From NCBI GenBank assembly GCA_905210855.1, contig CAJLYL010000012.1, positions 1-29,390 on the forward strand: a stretch of DNA of 29,390 nucleotides, read 5' to 3'. Of the stretch, positions 7,854 through 14,736 are shown one piece after another; position 1 is the stretch's first letter, and each line of letters opens with the position of its first letter. The position numbers were made by a program, and so were the translations under genes. The stretch is from an uncultured Clostridia bacterium. GTDB taxonomy: Bacteria > Bacillota > Clostridia > UMGS1810. Under the pieces are notes generated by a model. The model was given only the letters and a program-made list of their open reading frames with translations. It did not search any database and was not told the DNA's origin.

Positions 7854-8291
7854 ATGAAAATTATCACAAACAGCGCCGAAGAGACATTTAATGCGGCGTG
7901 TGAATTTGCGCAAAAACTGAATAACGGCGACGTGATAACGCTCGACGGCGACCTGGGCGCAGGCAAAACCGCTTTCACGGGCGGACTCGCACACGGCCTG
8001 GGCGCGAGCGAGAGGGTTGTCAGCCCCACATTCACCATAGTGAACGAATATCGCAGCGGATGGTTGCCGCTGTTTCATTTTGACGTGTACAGGCTCGAAT
8101 CATCAGATGACTTGTACGACATCGGCTGGGAGGATTATCTCAATCAGGACGGTGTGTGCGTTGTGGAATGGGCGTCGATAACACCGGATGCATTTGATAT
8201 GCCGCACTACTGTGTGAAAATATCAAAAAAACCCGATGTGTCCGAAGATTGCAGAGAGATTGACATAGAATTTGTCGGAGGTGTCAAATGA
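7854..8291 (+). CDS. tsaE: tRNA t6A37 threonylcarbamoyltransferase ATPase subunit
   Basis: Small P-loop ATPase that drives cycles of the TsaB-TsaD-TsaE complex making N6-threonylcarbamoyladenosine at A37 of ANN-decoding tRNAs. 145 aa, typical. The Walker A is GDLGAGKTAF (32-41); SPTFTIVNEY and FHFDVYRLE follow, with WEDYL and VVEWA in the C-terminal half. The SD AAAGAGGAA (about 7840-7848) precedes the ATG. The stop overlaps tsaB by ATGA, indicating translational coupling. Confidence 0.95.
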   Translation: MKIITNSAEETFNAACEFAQKLNNGDVITLDGDLGAGKTAFTGGLAHGLGASERVVSPTFTIVNEYRSGWLPLFHFDVYRLESSDDLYDIGWEDYLNQDGVCVVEWASITPDAFDMPHYCVKISKKPDVSEDCREIDIEFVGGVK

Positions 8292-8980
8292 TTATACTCG
8301 GTATGGATACTTCGTCCGTCAACGCTTGCGTTGCCGTGATGAATGATGAGAGAATTCTCGGCGAATACACCGTCTCGCACGACAGAACTCATTCGCAGAT
8401 AATTATGCCCATGCTTGACAATATGCTCAAAAACTGCGGCATAACCATAGAGGATATCGATGTGTTTGCCGCTGCAACAGGTCCTGGTTCATTCACGGGG
8501 CTTCGCATAGGCATTTCTACGGTTAAAACCTTTGCACAGGTTCTCTCCAAACCCGTTGTCGGAGTCAGCTCGCTTGAATCCCTTGCGGCAAACGTCACCT
8601 TTGACGGCTTGGTGTGCCCGATTGCCGACGCAAGGCGCGACAGGGTGTACAATGCGCTCTATCGCGGCGGCAATTGCATTGCCGAGCCGCGCGTTACGCC
8701 TGTGGACGAGCTTGCGGAGGAGCTTAAGGGGCAGAGGGTGATGTTCCTCGGCGACGGTATGCTGAAGTATTCCGAGCAGATAATCGGCGCGTCGCCTGAT
8801 ACTTTTTTATCTGCGCCGACTCATCTTAATATGCAAAACGCGGCTTCGCTGTGCGCCTGCGCGTACAGGCGCGCGGCAAAGGGCGATTTTGACAATCTGT
8901 ATTCTCTCGAGCCGCTGTATCTGCGAAAATCTCAGGCGGAACAGGAGCTTGAAAAAGGGAATTTCTCGCATGGGGCATGA
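8288..8980 (+). CDS. tsaB: tRNA t6A37 threonylcarbamoyltransferase subunit (TsaD partner)
   Basis: Inactive ASKHA-fold paralogue of TsaD that scaffolds the t6A complex. 230 aa. It begins MIILGMDTSS and carries the signature GPGSFTGLRIG (65-75), followed by PVVGVSSLE and the ADARRDRVYNA segment. It is coupled to tsaE by a 4-nt overlap. The usual Clostridia continuation rimI-tsaD is not here; an untranslated structured stretch follows instead. Confidence 0.94.
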   Translation: MIILGMDTSSVNACVAVMNDERILGEYTVSHDRTHSQIIMPMLDNMLKNCGITIEDIDVFAAATGPGSFTGLRIGISTVKTFAQVLSKPVVGVSSLESLAANVTFDGLVCPIADARRDRVYNALYRGGNCIAEPRVTPVDELAEELKGQRVMFLGDGMLKYSEQIIGASPDTFLSAPTHLNMQNAASLCACAYRRAAKGDFDNLYSLEPLYLRKSQAEQELEKGNFSHGA

Positions 8981-8981
8981 T

Positions 8982-9117
8982 TCGCTCAAAGGCTCGGCTT
9001 GGATTTTAATGCAGTGTTTCAGGAGTTGATGCCCACATCGAACCGTCAAGGCTGTGCTCTTTCTGCGAGTCGATGTGGGCATCGCCCCCTAACGGTCATT
9101 TGTCAGTTTGAGTGCGA
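8982..9117. other. Structured intergenic element (long perfect hairpin)
   Basis: The core is a perfect 14-bp inverted repeat, GATGCCCACATCGA (9028-9041) and TCGATGTGGGCATC (9070-9083), around a 28-nt loop. An outer stem encloses it: CTCAAA (8985-8990) pairs with TTTGAG (9107-9112), extended by TCG/CGA after a bulge. The loop bases ACCGT (9042-9046) are complementary to ACGGT (9092-9096), which would make a pseudoknot. There is no T-run, so it is not a simple terminator, and no ORF or SD. It may be a non-coding RNA, a repeated palindromic element, or a transposon relic. Coding orientation is unknown. Confidence 0.45.
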
Positions 9118-9209
9118 CCACTTTAGGTGCGGATATCATCCGTCTGTTGACATAGTGGCGAGCAATTTTTGCAACGACAATAATAAAACACAAAAATAAC
9201 CGACAGCGC

Positions 9210-9238
9210 TTGACAATGTATGTGATAAATTATATAAT
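9210..9238 (+). promoter_or_regulatory. Perfect consensus sigma-A promoter for rpiB operon
   Basis: TTGACA (9210-9215), a 17-bp spacer, then TATAAT (9233-9238): both hexamers match the consensus fully. Transcription would start near 9245, leaving a leader of roughly 18 nt with the SD AAAGGGAG at 9248-9255. This rules out the in-frame ATG at 9242 as the start of rpiB. Confidence 0.85.
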
Positions 9239-9262
9239 AGAATGTTGAAAGGGAGTGTTCAA

Positions 9263-9697
9263 ATGATAGCCATAGGCTGCGATCACGGAGGTTTTGCTCT
9301 GAAACAGGTAATAATGAAGTATCTTGACGAAATCGGTCGTGAATATAAGGATTTGGGAACATATGACGAACAGAGTGTGGATTATCCCGACATTGCAAAA
9401 AAGGTGTGCGCCGAGGTGACAAGCGGCGCGGCAAAAGAGGGCATACTCATCTGCGGCACGGGCATAGGCATGAACATCTGCGCAAACAAGATTAAAGGCA
9501 TACGCGCGGCGCAGTGCAGCGATACATACAGCGCAAAGATGACAAGACGGCACAATAATTCCAATGTGCTCACCATGGGCGGCAGAATAATCGGCCCCGA
9601 GCTTGCCGTGGAGATTACCGACGCCTTCCTCACAAACGAATTTGAGGGCGGCAGACACCAAAGACGCGTAGACAAAATAATGGAATTGGAAAAATAA
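9263..9697 (+). CDS. rpiB: Ribose-5-phosphate isomerase B
   Basis: Interconverts ribose 5-phosphate and ribulose 5-phosphate in the pentose phosphate pathway; RpiB/LacAB family, cytoplasmic. 144 aa. It begins MIAIGCDHGGFALK, with DLGTYDEQSVDYPD and catalytic Cys64 in ILICGTGIGM, then NKIKGIRAA. I moved the start to 9263 because the SD (9248-9255) lies just ahead and an upstream ATG falls at the transcription start. It heads a likely operon with upp 26 bp downstream, which fits joint use of ribose phosphates and PRPP. The allose-6-phosphate isomerase relatives look similar, but the housekeeping context favours RpiB. Confidence 0.93.
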   Translation: MIAIGCDHGGFALKQVIMKYLDEIGREYKDLGTYDEQSVDYPDIAKKVCAEVTSGAAKEGILICGTGIGMNICANKIKGIRAAQCSDTYSAKMTRRHNNSNVLTMGGRIIGPELAVEITDAFLTNEFEGGRHQRRVDKIMELEK

Positions 9698-9723
9698 AAA
9701 AATTTATTATACCGGAGGACAAT

Positions 9724-10368
9724 ATGAAATATCCAGAATACCCCAACGTAACAGTAATGGAGCATCCGCTCATCATTCACAAAATTTCAAAAATGAGGGA
9801 TGTTAAGACAAGCTCAAAGGAATTCCGCGAGTATGTAAATGAGATTGCCATGCTCATGGGCTACGAGGTAACAAGAGACCTCCCCATGGAGGAGGTTGAA
9901 ATCCAGACTCCCATAGCGCTTGCCAAGACAAAAATCATCTCCGGCAAAAAGCTTGCCGTAGTGCCGATTCTGCGTGCCGGTCTCGGTATGGTTGACGGTA
10001 TGCTCAGCCTCATGCCGAACATACGCGTGGGTCACATCGGTATGTACAGAGACCACGAGACTCTTCAGCCCGTGCCTTATTTCTGCAAGCTGCCGGCAGA
10101 CATTGCGGACCGCGATGTCATCCTTGTTGATCCGATGCTTGCAACCGGCGTATCGGCAAACGACGCCCTCGGCACTCTCAAGGAGCGCGGCGTTAAGAGC
10201 ATTAAGTTTGTGTGCATAGTTGCCGCACCGGACGGAATCAAGGCTGTTGCCGAAAAGTACCCCGATGTTGAGGTGTTCTGCGGCATAGTGGACGACCACC
10301 TCAACGAGCACGGCTACATTGTGCCCGGTCTCGGCGATGCCGGCGACAGAATTTTCGGAACAAAATAA
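9724..10368 (+). CDS. upp: Uracil phosphoribosyltransferase
   Basis: Pyrimidine salvage: uracil plus PRPP gives UMP. 214 aa, close to the usual 208-210. N-terminal PNVTVMEHPLIIHK, central VPILRAGLGMVDGM, and the PRPP-binding loop VDPMLATG (135-142). The C-terminal uracil-binding segment is CGIVDDHLNEHGYIVPGLGDAGDRIFGT. The SD GGAGG (9714-9718) is 5 nt from the ATG. The stop TAA shares one base with the next ATG. Confidence 0.97.
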   Translation: MKYPEYPNVTVMEHPLIIHKISKMRDVKTSSKEFREYVNEIAMLMGYEVTRDLPMEEVEIQTPIALAKTKIISGKKLAVVPILRAGLGMVDGMLSLMPNIRVGHIGMYRDHETLQPVPYFCKLPADIADRDVILVDPMLATGVSANDALGTLKERGVKSIKFVCIVAAPDGIKAVAEKYPDVEVFCGIVDDHLNEHGYIVPGLGDAGDRIFGTK

Positions 10369-10862
10369 TGACAGACGCAATCGTATCATATTTTTCGCAG
10401 GAGGGCGGTCTTTTCGCCGTCCTTGTGCTTGCGATGACGCCTGTTATCGAGCTGCGCGGAGCGATACCCGTCGGAGTCGGGCTCGGGCTCGACTGGCGGC
10501 TTGTATATCTCGTCAGCATAATCGGCAATATGCTGCCCGTGCCGTTTATAATACTTTTTATCCGCCCGATTATCGAATATCTGGCGCGAACAAAGCGTTT
10601 CGGCAAGCTGGCAGAGAAAATTAAAAAACGAACCATGAGCAAGTCGGACAAGGTCACCAAATACAAGATGATCGGTCTGCTGCTCTTTGTTGCGATACCG
10701 CTCCCGGGCACGGGCGCGTGGACAGGCGCCGCGCTTGCCGGATTTTTGGATATGCGGCTGAAGGACTCTGTGCCCATGATTCTGCTCGGTGTGATAATTG
10801 CCGGAGTGCTGATGATGGGGCTGTCCTACGGCTTCGGCGCACTCATCGGCAATCTGTTGTGA
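10368..10862 (+). CDS. Small multidrug export family membrane protein (COG2426)
   Basis: 164 aa integral membrane protein of the Sm_multidrug_ex family (PF06695). The family name implies export, but the function is not established. The signature TPVIELRGAIPVGVGLG (24-40) includes the conserved ELRGAIP motif, followed by a hydrophobic segment ending GNMLPVPFIILF. A basic loop (KIKKRTMSKSDK) separates it from a second conserved part, PLPGTGAWTGAALAGF, and a C-terminal membrane span. It starts on the last base of the upp stop, so it is coupled to upp, and metK follows at 32 bp. Confidence 0.85.
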   Translation: MTDAIVSYFSQEGGLFAVLVLAMTPVIELRGAIPVGVGLGLDWRLVYLVSIIGNMLPVPFIILFIRPIIEYLARTKRFGKLAEKIKKRTMSKSDKVTKYKMIGLLLFVAIPLPGTGAWTGAALAGFLDMRLKDSVPMILLGVIIAGVLMMGLSYGFGALIGNLL

Positions 10863-10894
10863 GCGGTGCATTGCATTTACGGAGGAAGAGTACA

Positions 10895-12076
10895 ATGAAC
10901 AAAAAATTTTTTACATCGGAATCGGTGACAGAGGGGCATCCCGACAAAATCTGCGACCAGATATCCGATGCGGTTCTCGACGCTATAATCGAGAAAGACC
11001 CGATGGCGCGCGTTGCCTGTGAGACAACGGTAACCACCGGCATGATTATGATAATGGGCGAGATATCTACCGAGTGCTATGTGGATATTCCGTCAATTGC
11101 CCGAAAGACGGTTGAGCGAATCGGCTATGACAGAGCAAAATACGGCTTTGACGCAAGCACCTGCGCCGTGCTCACCAACATTGATGAGCAGTCGTGCGAC
11201 ATCGCCCTCGGTGTGGACAAGTCTCTCGAGGCGAAGATGACAAATTCCGATATCCTCGACAACGGTGCCGGCGACCAGGGAATGATGTTCGGTTATGCCT
11301 GCACGGAGACCCCGGAGCTTATGCCTATGCCGATATCGCTTGCAAACAAGCTGAGTATGCAGCTTACCAAGGTGCGCAAGGACGGCACGGTGCCTTACCT
11401 GCGCCCGGACGGCAAAACTCAGGTTACCGTGGAATATGACGACGGCAAGCCCGTGAGGGTAGACACCATTGTCGTTTCCACCCAGCACGGCCCGGAGGCG
11501 GAGCATGAGACCATAGAAAAAGACATCATGGAATATGTGATAAAGCCTATTATACCGAGCGAGCTGATTGACGGCGACACCAAATGTTATATAAACCCGA
11601 CCGGCAGGTTTGTCATAGGCGGCCCCCAGGGCGACAGCGGACTCACCGGCAGAAAGATTATCGTCGATACCTCCGGCGGCTATGCGCGCCACGGCGGCGG
11701 AGCATTCTCCGGCAAGGACCCGACAAAGGTTGACCGCAGCGCAAGCTATGCCGCGCGCTACGTTGCAAAGAACATTGTCAGCGCCGGTCTTGCGCAAAAG
11801 TGCGAGGTGCAGATTGCCTATGCCATAGGCGTCAGCACTCCTGTGTCCATACTTGTGGACACATTCGGCACAGCCGTTATTCCCGAAGAAAAAATTTCGG
11901 CAATAGTCGGCGAGGTGTTCGATCTGCGCCCGGCTGCCATTATAAAAAATCTTGACCTCAGACGCCCGATATATGAAAAAATCGCAGCATACGGTCACTT
12001 CGGCAGAACAGATGTTGACCTGCCGTGGGAAAAATGTGACAAGGCGGACATCTTAAGACAGAAAGCCGGTCTTTGA
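10895..12076 (+). CDS. metK: S-adenosylmethionine synthetase
   Basis: Makes S-adenosylmethionine from methionine and ATP; cytoplasmic tetramer. 393 aa, a normal length. It starts MNKKFFTSESVTEGHPDK, with the ATP-binding GHPDK at 14-18. GAGDQGMMFGYA is the methionine/ATP loop, and GGAFSGKDPTKVDRS is the glycine-rich P-loop-like motif. The SD GGAGG (10881-10885) selects the ATG at 10895, although the reading frame is open further upstream. No SAM riboswitch is possible in the 32-bp gap, so regulation must come from an upstream promoter or elsewhere. SAM feeds RsmB, RlmN and the radical SAM protein encoded nearby. Confidence 0.97.
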   Translation: MNKKFFTSESVTEGHPDKICDQISDAVLDAIIEKDPMARVACETTVTTGMIMIMGEISTECYVDIPSIARKTVERIGYDRAKYGFDASTCAVLTNIDEQSCDIALGVDKSLEAKMTNSDILDNGAGDQGMMFGYACTETPELMPMPISLANKLSMQLTKVRKDGTVPYLRPDGKTQVTVEYDDGKPVRVDTIVVSTQHGPEAEHETIEKDIMEYVIKPIIPSELIDGDTKCYINPTGRFVIGGPQGDSGLTGRKIIVDTSGGYARHGGGAFSGKDPTKVDRSASYAARYVAKNIVSAGLAQKCEVQIAYAIGVSTPVSILVDTFGTAVIPEEKISAIVGEVFDLRPAAIIKNLDLRRPIYEKIAAYGHFGRTDVDLPWEKCDKADILRQKAGL

Positions 12077-12087
12077 ACAAGGCCAAG

Positions 12088-12117
12088 CCTCTCCGCATAG
12101 TATTTAATGTGGAGAGG
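12088..12117 (+). promoter_or_regulatory. Hairpin that buries the SD of the next gene
   Basis: CCTCTCCGCAT (12088-12098) pairs with ATGTGGAGAGG (12107-12117) over 11 bp with one G-U wobble and an 8-nt loop. The 3' arm contains the GGAGAGG that serves as SD for the ATG at 12128. The stem therefore either restrains translation or partly terminates metK transcription; the downstream TGTTGTATTT is only a weak U-tract. Confidence 0.55.
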
Positions 12118-12127
12118 TGTTGTATTT

Positions 12128-12472
12128 ATGCATGGCGTTATATTCAAGACTATTGTGACATTTTTGGCGGCTTACGCCGTGATAGACATAATCATCAGGC
12201 TTGTCGGGTTCTTTTTCAGACCTGTAAGCGGTGACGACGTGTATGTGATAATCAAGGTGCACAATCGCGAAAAAGACCTTGAATACATCATACGCAGCGT
12301 AATATGGAAGAATCTCAGCGAATCCAAGGGCGGATTTGTGCCGAATGTGCTCGTTGTAGACATGGGCTCGGATGATTCCACGGCTGCCATAGCTCGCCGT
12401 CTGGCGGATGATTATTCGTTTATCTATTATATAACACAGGAGGAATATGCTTCGTTTATCGAGCATTTCTGA
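12128..12472 (+). CDS. Short glycosyltransferase-like membrane protein, unknown function
   Basis: 114 aa. One N-terminal membrane segment (about residues 3-28, IFKTIVTFLAAYAVIDIII) is followed by a cytoplasmic part. That part resembles the first half of a GT-A glycosyltransferase 2 fold: VYVIIKVHNREKDLEYIIRS, then VLVVDMGSDDSTAAIARRL, echoing the usual VVDDGSTDDT nucleotide-sugar motif with D-x-G-S-D-D. The second half of a real GT2 domain is missing, so catalysis is doubtful. It may be a scaffold or a conserved Clostridia hypothetical. I chose the ATG at 12128 because GAGGTG (12114-12119) is 8 nt away; an in-frame ATG at 12107 lies inside the hairpin. It sits between metK and a radical SAM gene, which does not reveal a role. 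Confidence 0.7.
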   Translation: MHGVIFKTIVTFLAAYAVIDIIIRLVGFFFRPVSGDDVYVIIKVHNREKDLEYIIRSVIWKNLSESKGGFVPNVLVVDMGSDDSTAAIARRLADDYSFIYYITQEEYASFIEHF

Positions 12473-12493
12473 CAGAGAGGATTTTCGTTTCAC

Positions 12494-13438
12494 ATGAGAT
12501 ACAGGACATATTCGTCATATCTTAAGGAGAAGTACGGCGAGAGAGTCTACAAGCTGCCCGTCAATCTGCCGCTGACCTGTCCCAACCGTGACGGCTGCGT
12601 CGGCAGCGGCGGATGTATATTCTGCGGCGAGGAGGGCGCGGCATTTGAAAATCTGCCGACCACGATGCGCATTGCGGAGCAGATTGAGCAAAACAGAGCT
12701 TTCATCGGCAAAAAATATAAGGCGAAAAAGTTTATTGTGTATTTTCAGAATTTCACCAATACATATATGCCTCTCGACAGCTTTAAGGAGTGCATAATGC
12801 AGGCGCTTGCGGACGGTGTTGTCGAAATCGCCGTTTCCACGCGCCCCGACTGCATTGCAGTGAGTTATCTTGAGTTTTTGGCGGATGTGTCGCGCGCAAG
12901 CGGCGTTTGCATAAGCTTTGAGCTCGGCTTGCAGACCGTTAATTACAAAACGCTTGCAAGGATAAACCGCGGTCACGGTCTGGCAGAGTTTATAGACGCC
13001 GTCGGCATGATACACAGATACGGCTTTTCAGTCTGCGCTCATCTGATACTCAATCTGCCGTGGGACGATACGGCAGACGTCATCGAGTGCGCCAAGGTTC
13101 TGTCCGCTCTGCGTGTGGAACAGGTGAAGCTGCACAGCTTGTATATAGTCAAGGGTACCCCCATGGCGGAGATGTATCTGCGCGGTGATTTTTCCATGGG
13201 CACATATTATGACTATGTGGACAGGGTTATCACATTTTTGGAATATCTTGACCCGAAAATCGTCATTCAGCGGTTAATCGGCAGGGCAGGCGAGGAGAGA
13301 ACCGTTTTTTCAAACTACGGGACAAGCTGGTGGAAGATAAAGGATAACATCGACGCTCAGCTTGAGCTGCGCGCCAGCTTTCAGGGAAAAGAATTTGATT
13401 ATCTCGGCGGCAGTGCGCTCAGAAACAAATTTGAATAA
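12494..13438 (+). CDS. TIGR01212 family radical SAM protein (YhcC-like)
   Basis: Radical SAM enzyme of unknown substrate, 314 aa. The iron-sulphur motif is the unusual long-spaced form seen in this family: C29-PN-RDGCVGSGG-C41-IF-C44 (C-x11-C-x2-C), preceded by RYRTYSSYLKEKYGERVYKLPV. Further family markers are YFQNFTNTYMPL, STRPDCI, ELGLQTVNYKTLARINRGH and HLILNLPWD. The C-terminal IQRLIGRAGEE resembles Elp3-like segments. The SD (AGAGG, 12476-12480) is weak and 13 nt away. The E. coli homologue YhcC has no settled function. It is last before a new promoter. Confidence 0.93.
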   Translation: MRYRTYSSYLKEKYGERVYKLPVNLPLTCPNRDGCVGSGGCIFCGEEGAAFENLPTTMRIAEQIEQNRAFIGKKYKAKKFIVYFQNFTNTYMPLDSFKECIMQALADGVVEIAVSTRPDCIAVSYLEFLADVSRASGVCISFELGLQTVNYKTLARINRGHGLAEFIDAVGMIHRYGFSVCAHLILNLPWDDTADVIECAKVLSALRVEQVKLHSLYIVKGTPMAEMYLRGDFSMGTYYDYVDRVITFLEYLDPKIVIQRLIGRAGEERTVFSNYGTSWWKIKDNIDAQLELRASFQGKEFDYLGGSALRNKFE

Positions 13439-13443
13439 AAATA

Positions 13444-13472
13444 TTGTATTTTTTACAATTGTTTGATATAAT
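13444..13472 (+). promoter_or_regulatory. Probable promoter for the yicC-to-DUF6062 gene run
   Basis: The -10 is a perfect TATAAT (13467-13472). The best -35 at 17 bp is TTGTAT (13444-13449), which matches only three of six positions. It lies in the only gap of size between 12494 and 14409 and restarts transcription for the long gene run. Confidence 0.5.
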
Positions 13473-13530
13473 AAATATATATGCGGACAAAAAGGAGGAA
13501 GGTGCGCCGCAATCGGTGCATCACCGTGCT

Positions 13531-14409
13531 ATGATAAAGAGTATGACAGGCTACGGACGGGCCGAACAGGTATTTGATAAATACAAAATAAGCGTTGAGA
13601 TTAAAACCGTCAACAACAGATATCTTGACGCAAACATAAAAGTATACCGCCAGTATTCATTCATAGAGGAGATTGCGCGCGAGTGCATCTCGGCGGCAGT
13701 CAGCCGCGGCAAGGCGGATATGTACATTCAGATTGACACCTCCGCGGCGGATGATACCACGGTCAGCGTGAATGAGGATTTGGCGCAGAGGTATTGCGAC
13801 GCGATATGCGATATGTGCGCAAACCTCGGGATTGAAAATGACATAAAAGCGTCGTCGCTCAGTACTTTTCCGGATATATTCCGCGTTGAAAAGGAGGAGC
13901 AGGACAAGGACGCCCTTTCCGCGGACGCGCGCGCCGTCATTGAAGCGGCGCTTGCCGACCTCGGCGCAAACCGTGTACGCGAGGGCGAAAGGCTGAAAAA
14001 ATTCTTTGATTCATGCATAGCGGACGTCAGGGAAATACTGAATATAATAAAAGAAAGGTCGCCGCAGACGGTGGACGAATACCGCACCCGTCTTAAGGAG
14101 CGGATTGACGAATACTTAAACGGTATAGAGACTGACGAAAGCAGGCTGCTCACCGAGGTGGCGATTTTCTCCGACAAGGTGAACATCACCGAGGAGATTA
14201 TCCGCTTTGAAAGTCACCTGAAGGAATTTGCTCATCTGCTCGAAGCCGATGTACCCGTGGGCAGAAAGCTTGATTTTGTTATTCAGGAGCTTAACCGCGA
14301 GGCAAACACAATGGGTTCAAAATGCAATGACTTTGCGCTCAGCAAAGCGGTTGTGGATTTGAAGTCAGAGATAGAAAAGCTGCGCGAGCAGGTTCAGAAC
14401 ATCGAGTAA
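13531..14409 (+). CDS. YicC family endoribonuclease-like protein
   Basis: YicC/YloC family (YicC-like N-terminal domain plus C-terminal DUF1732), 292 aa, the usual size. E. coli YicC is reported to be a ribonuclease; the role in Clostridia is less clear. It begins MIKSMTGYGRAE, then KTVNNRYLDANIKVYRQY; the C-terminal half has IFSDKVNITEEIIRFESHL and FVIQELNREANTMGSKC, all family hallmarks. The start is odd: the strong AAGGAGG (13492-13498) is 32 nt from this ATG, and the only closer in-frame start is GTG at 13516 (17 nt). In Firmicutes yicC regularly precedes remA-gmk-rpoZ-priA, exactly as here. Confidence 0.93.
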   Translation: MIKSMTGYGRAEQVFDKYKISVEIKTVNNRYLDANIKVYRQYSFIEEIARECISAAVSRGKADMYIQIDTSAADDTTVSVNEDLAQRYCDAICDMCANLGIENDIKASSLSTFPDIFRVEKEEQDKDALSADARAVIEAALADLGANRVREGERLKKFFDSCIADVREILNIIKERSPQTVDEYRTRLKERIDEYLNGIETDESRLLTEVAIFSDKVNITEEIIRFESHLKEFAHLLEADVPVGRKLDFVIQELNREANTMGSKCNDFALSKAVVDLKSEIEKLREQVQNIE

Positions 14410-14454
14410 AATCGGGTAAACGGGTAAAAAATTTTCAGCAATACGGAGGATGGA

Positions 14455-14736
14455 ATGAAGCTTATTAACATTGGATTCGGAAGCATAGTCTCCGCTGACA
14501 GGCTTGTTGCCATGGTCAGCCCGGAGTCCGCACCTGTAAAGAGGATTATCCAGGAGGCGCGCGACAACGGTATGCTGATTGACGCGACCTACGGACGGCG
14601 CACTCGCTCGGTTATCATTACCGACAGCGACCACATTATCCTGTCTGCGGTGCAGACGGAGACCCTGGCAAACAGAATTGATGATATGTCCGTTGTGCTG
14701 ACAGACGGTAACGAGGAGGACGCGGATTATGACTGA
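14455..14736 (+). CDS. remA: RemA family DNA-binding regulator (DUF370)
   Basis: 93 aa member of the RemA/YlzA family. In Bacillus subtilis RemA binds DNA as a ring-shaped oligomer and activates biofilm matrix and osmoprotection genes. Sequence hallmarks are the very start MKLINIGFGSIVSADRLVAM, then SPESAPVKRIIQEAR and LIDATYGRRTRSVIITDSDH. The SD GGAGGA (14445-14450) is 4 nt before the ATG. It overlaps gmk by 8 bp. The position next to gmk and rpoZ is conserved in Firmicutes. Its targets here are unknown. Confidence 0.94.
   Translation: MKLINIGFGSIVSADRLVAMVSPESAPVKRIIQEARDNGMLIDATYGRRTRSVIITDSDHIILSAVQTETLANRIDDMSVVLTDGNEEDADYD

Noticed and set aside
9028..9083. Integron attC site or tRNA-like element
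   Set aside because: The stem is perfect without extrahelical bases, the RYYYAAC/GTTRRRY ends do not fit, and no tRNA cloverleaf can be drawn.
9242..9262. Upstream ATG for rpiB
   Set aside because: It lies only 4 nt after the -10 box, at or before the transcription start, whereas the SD at 9248-9255 serves the ATG at 9263.
10718..10894. Extended metK start inside the preceding membrane-protein gene
   Set aside because: The frame is open by chance. The strong SD and the family N-terminus place the start at 10895.
10863..10894. SAM riboswitch before metK
   Set aside because: The gap is 32 bp and metK appears to be transcribed from upstream genes.
11093..11998. Long reading frame on the - strand opposite metK
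   Set aside because: It mirrors metK codon bias, has no SD or recognisable family, and metK on the other strand is unambiguous. The same applies to frames opposite priA (16665-17678) and thrC (5688-6203).
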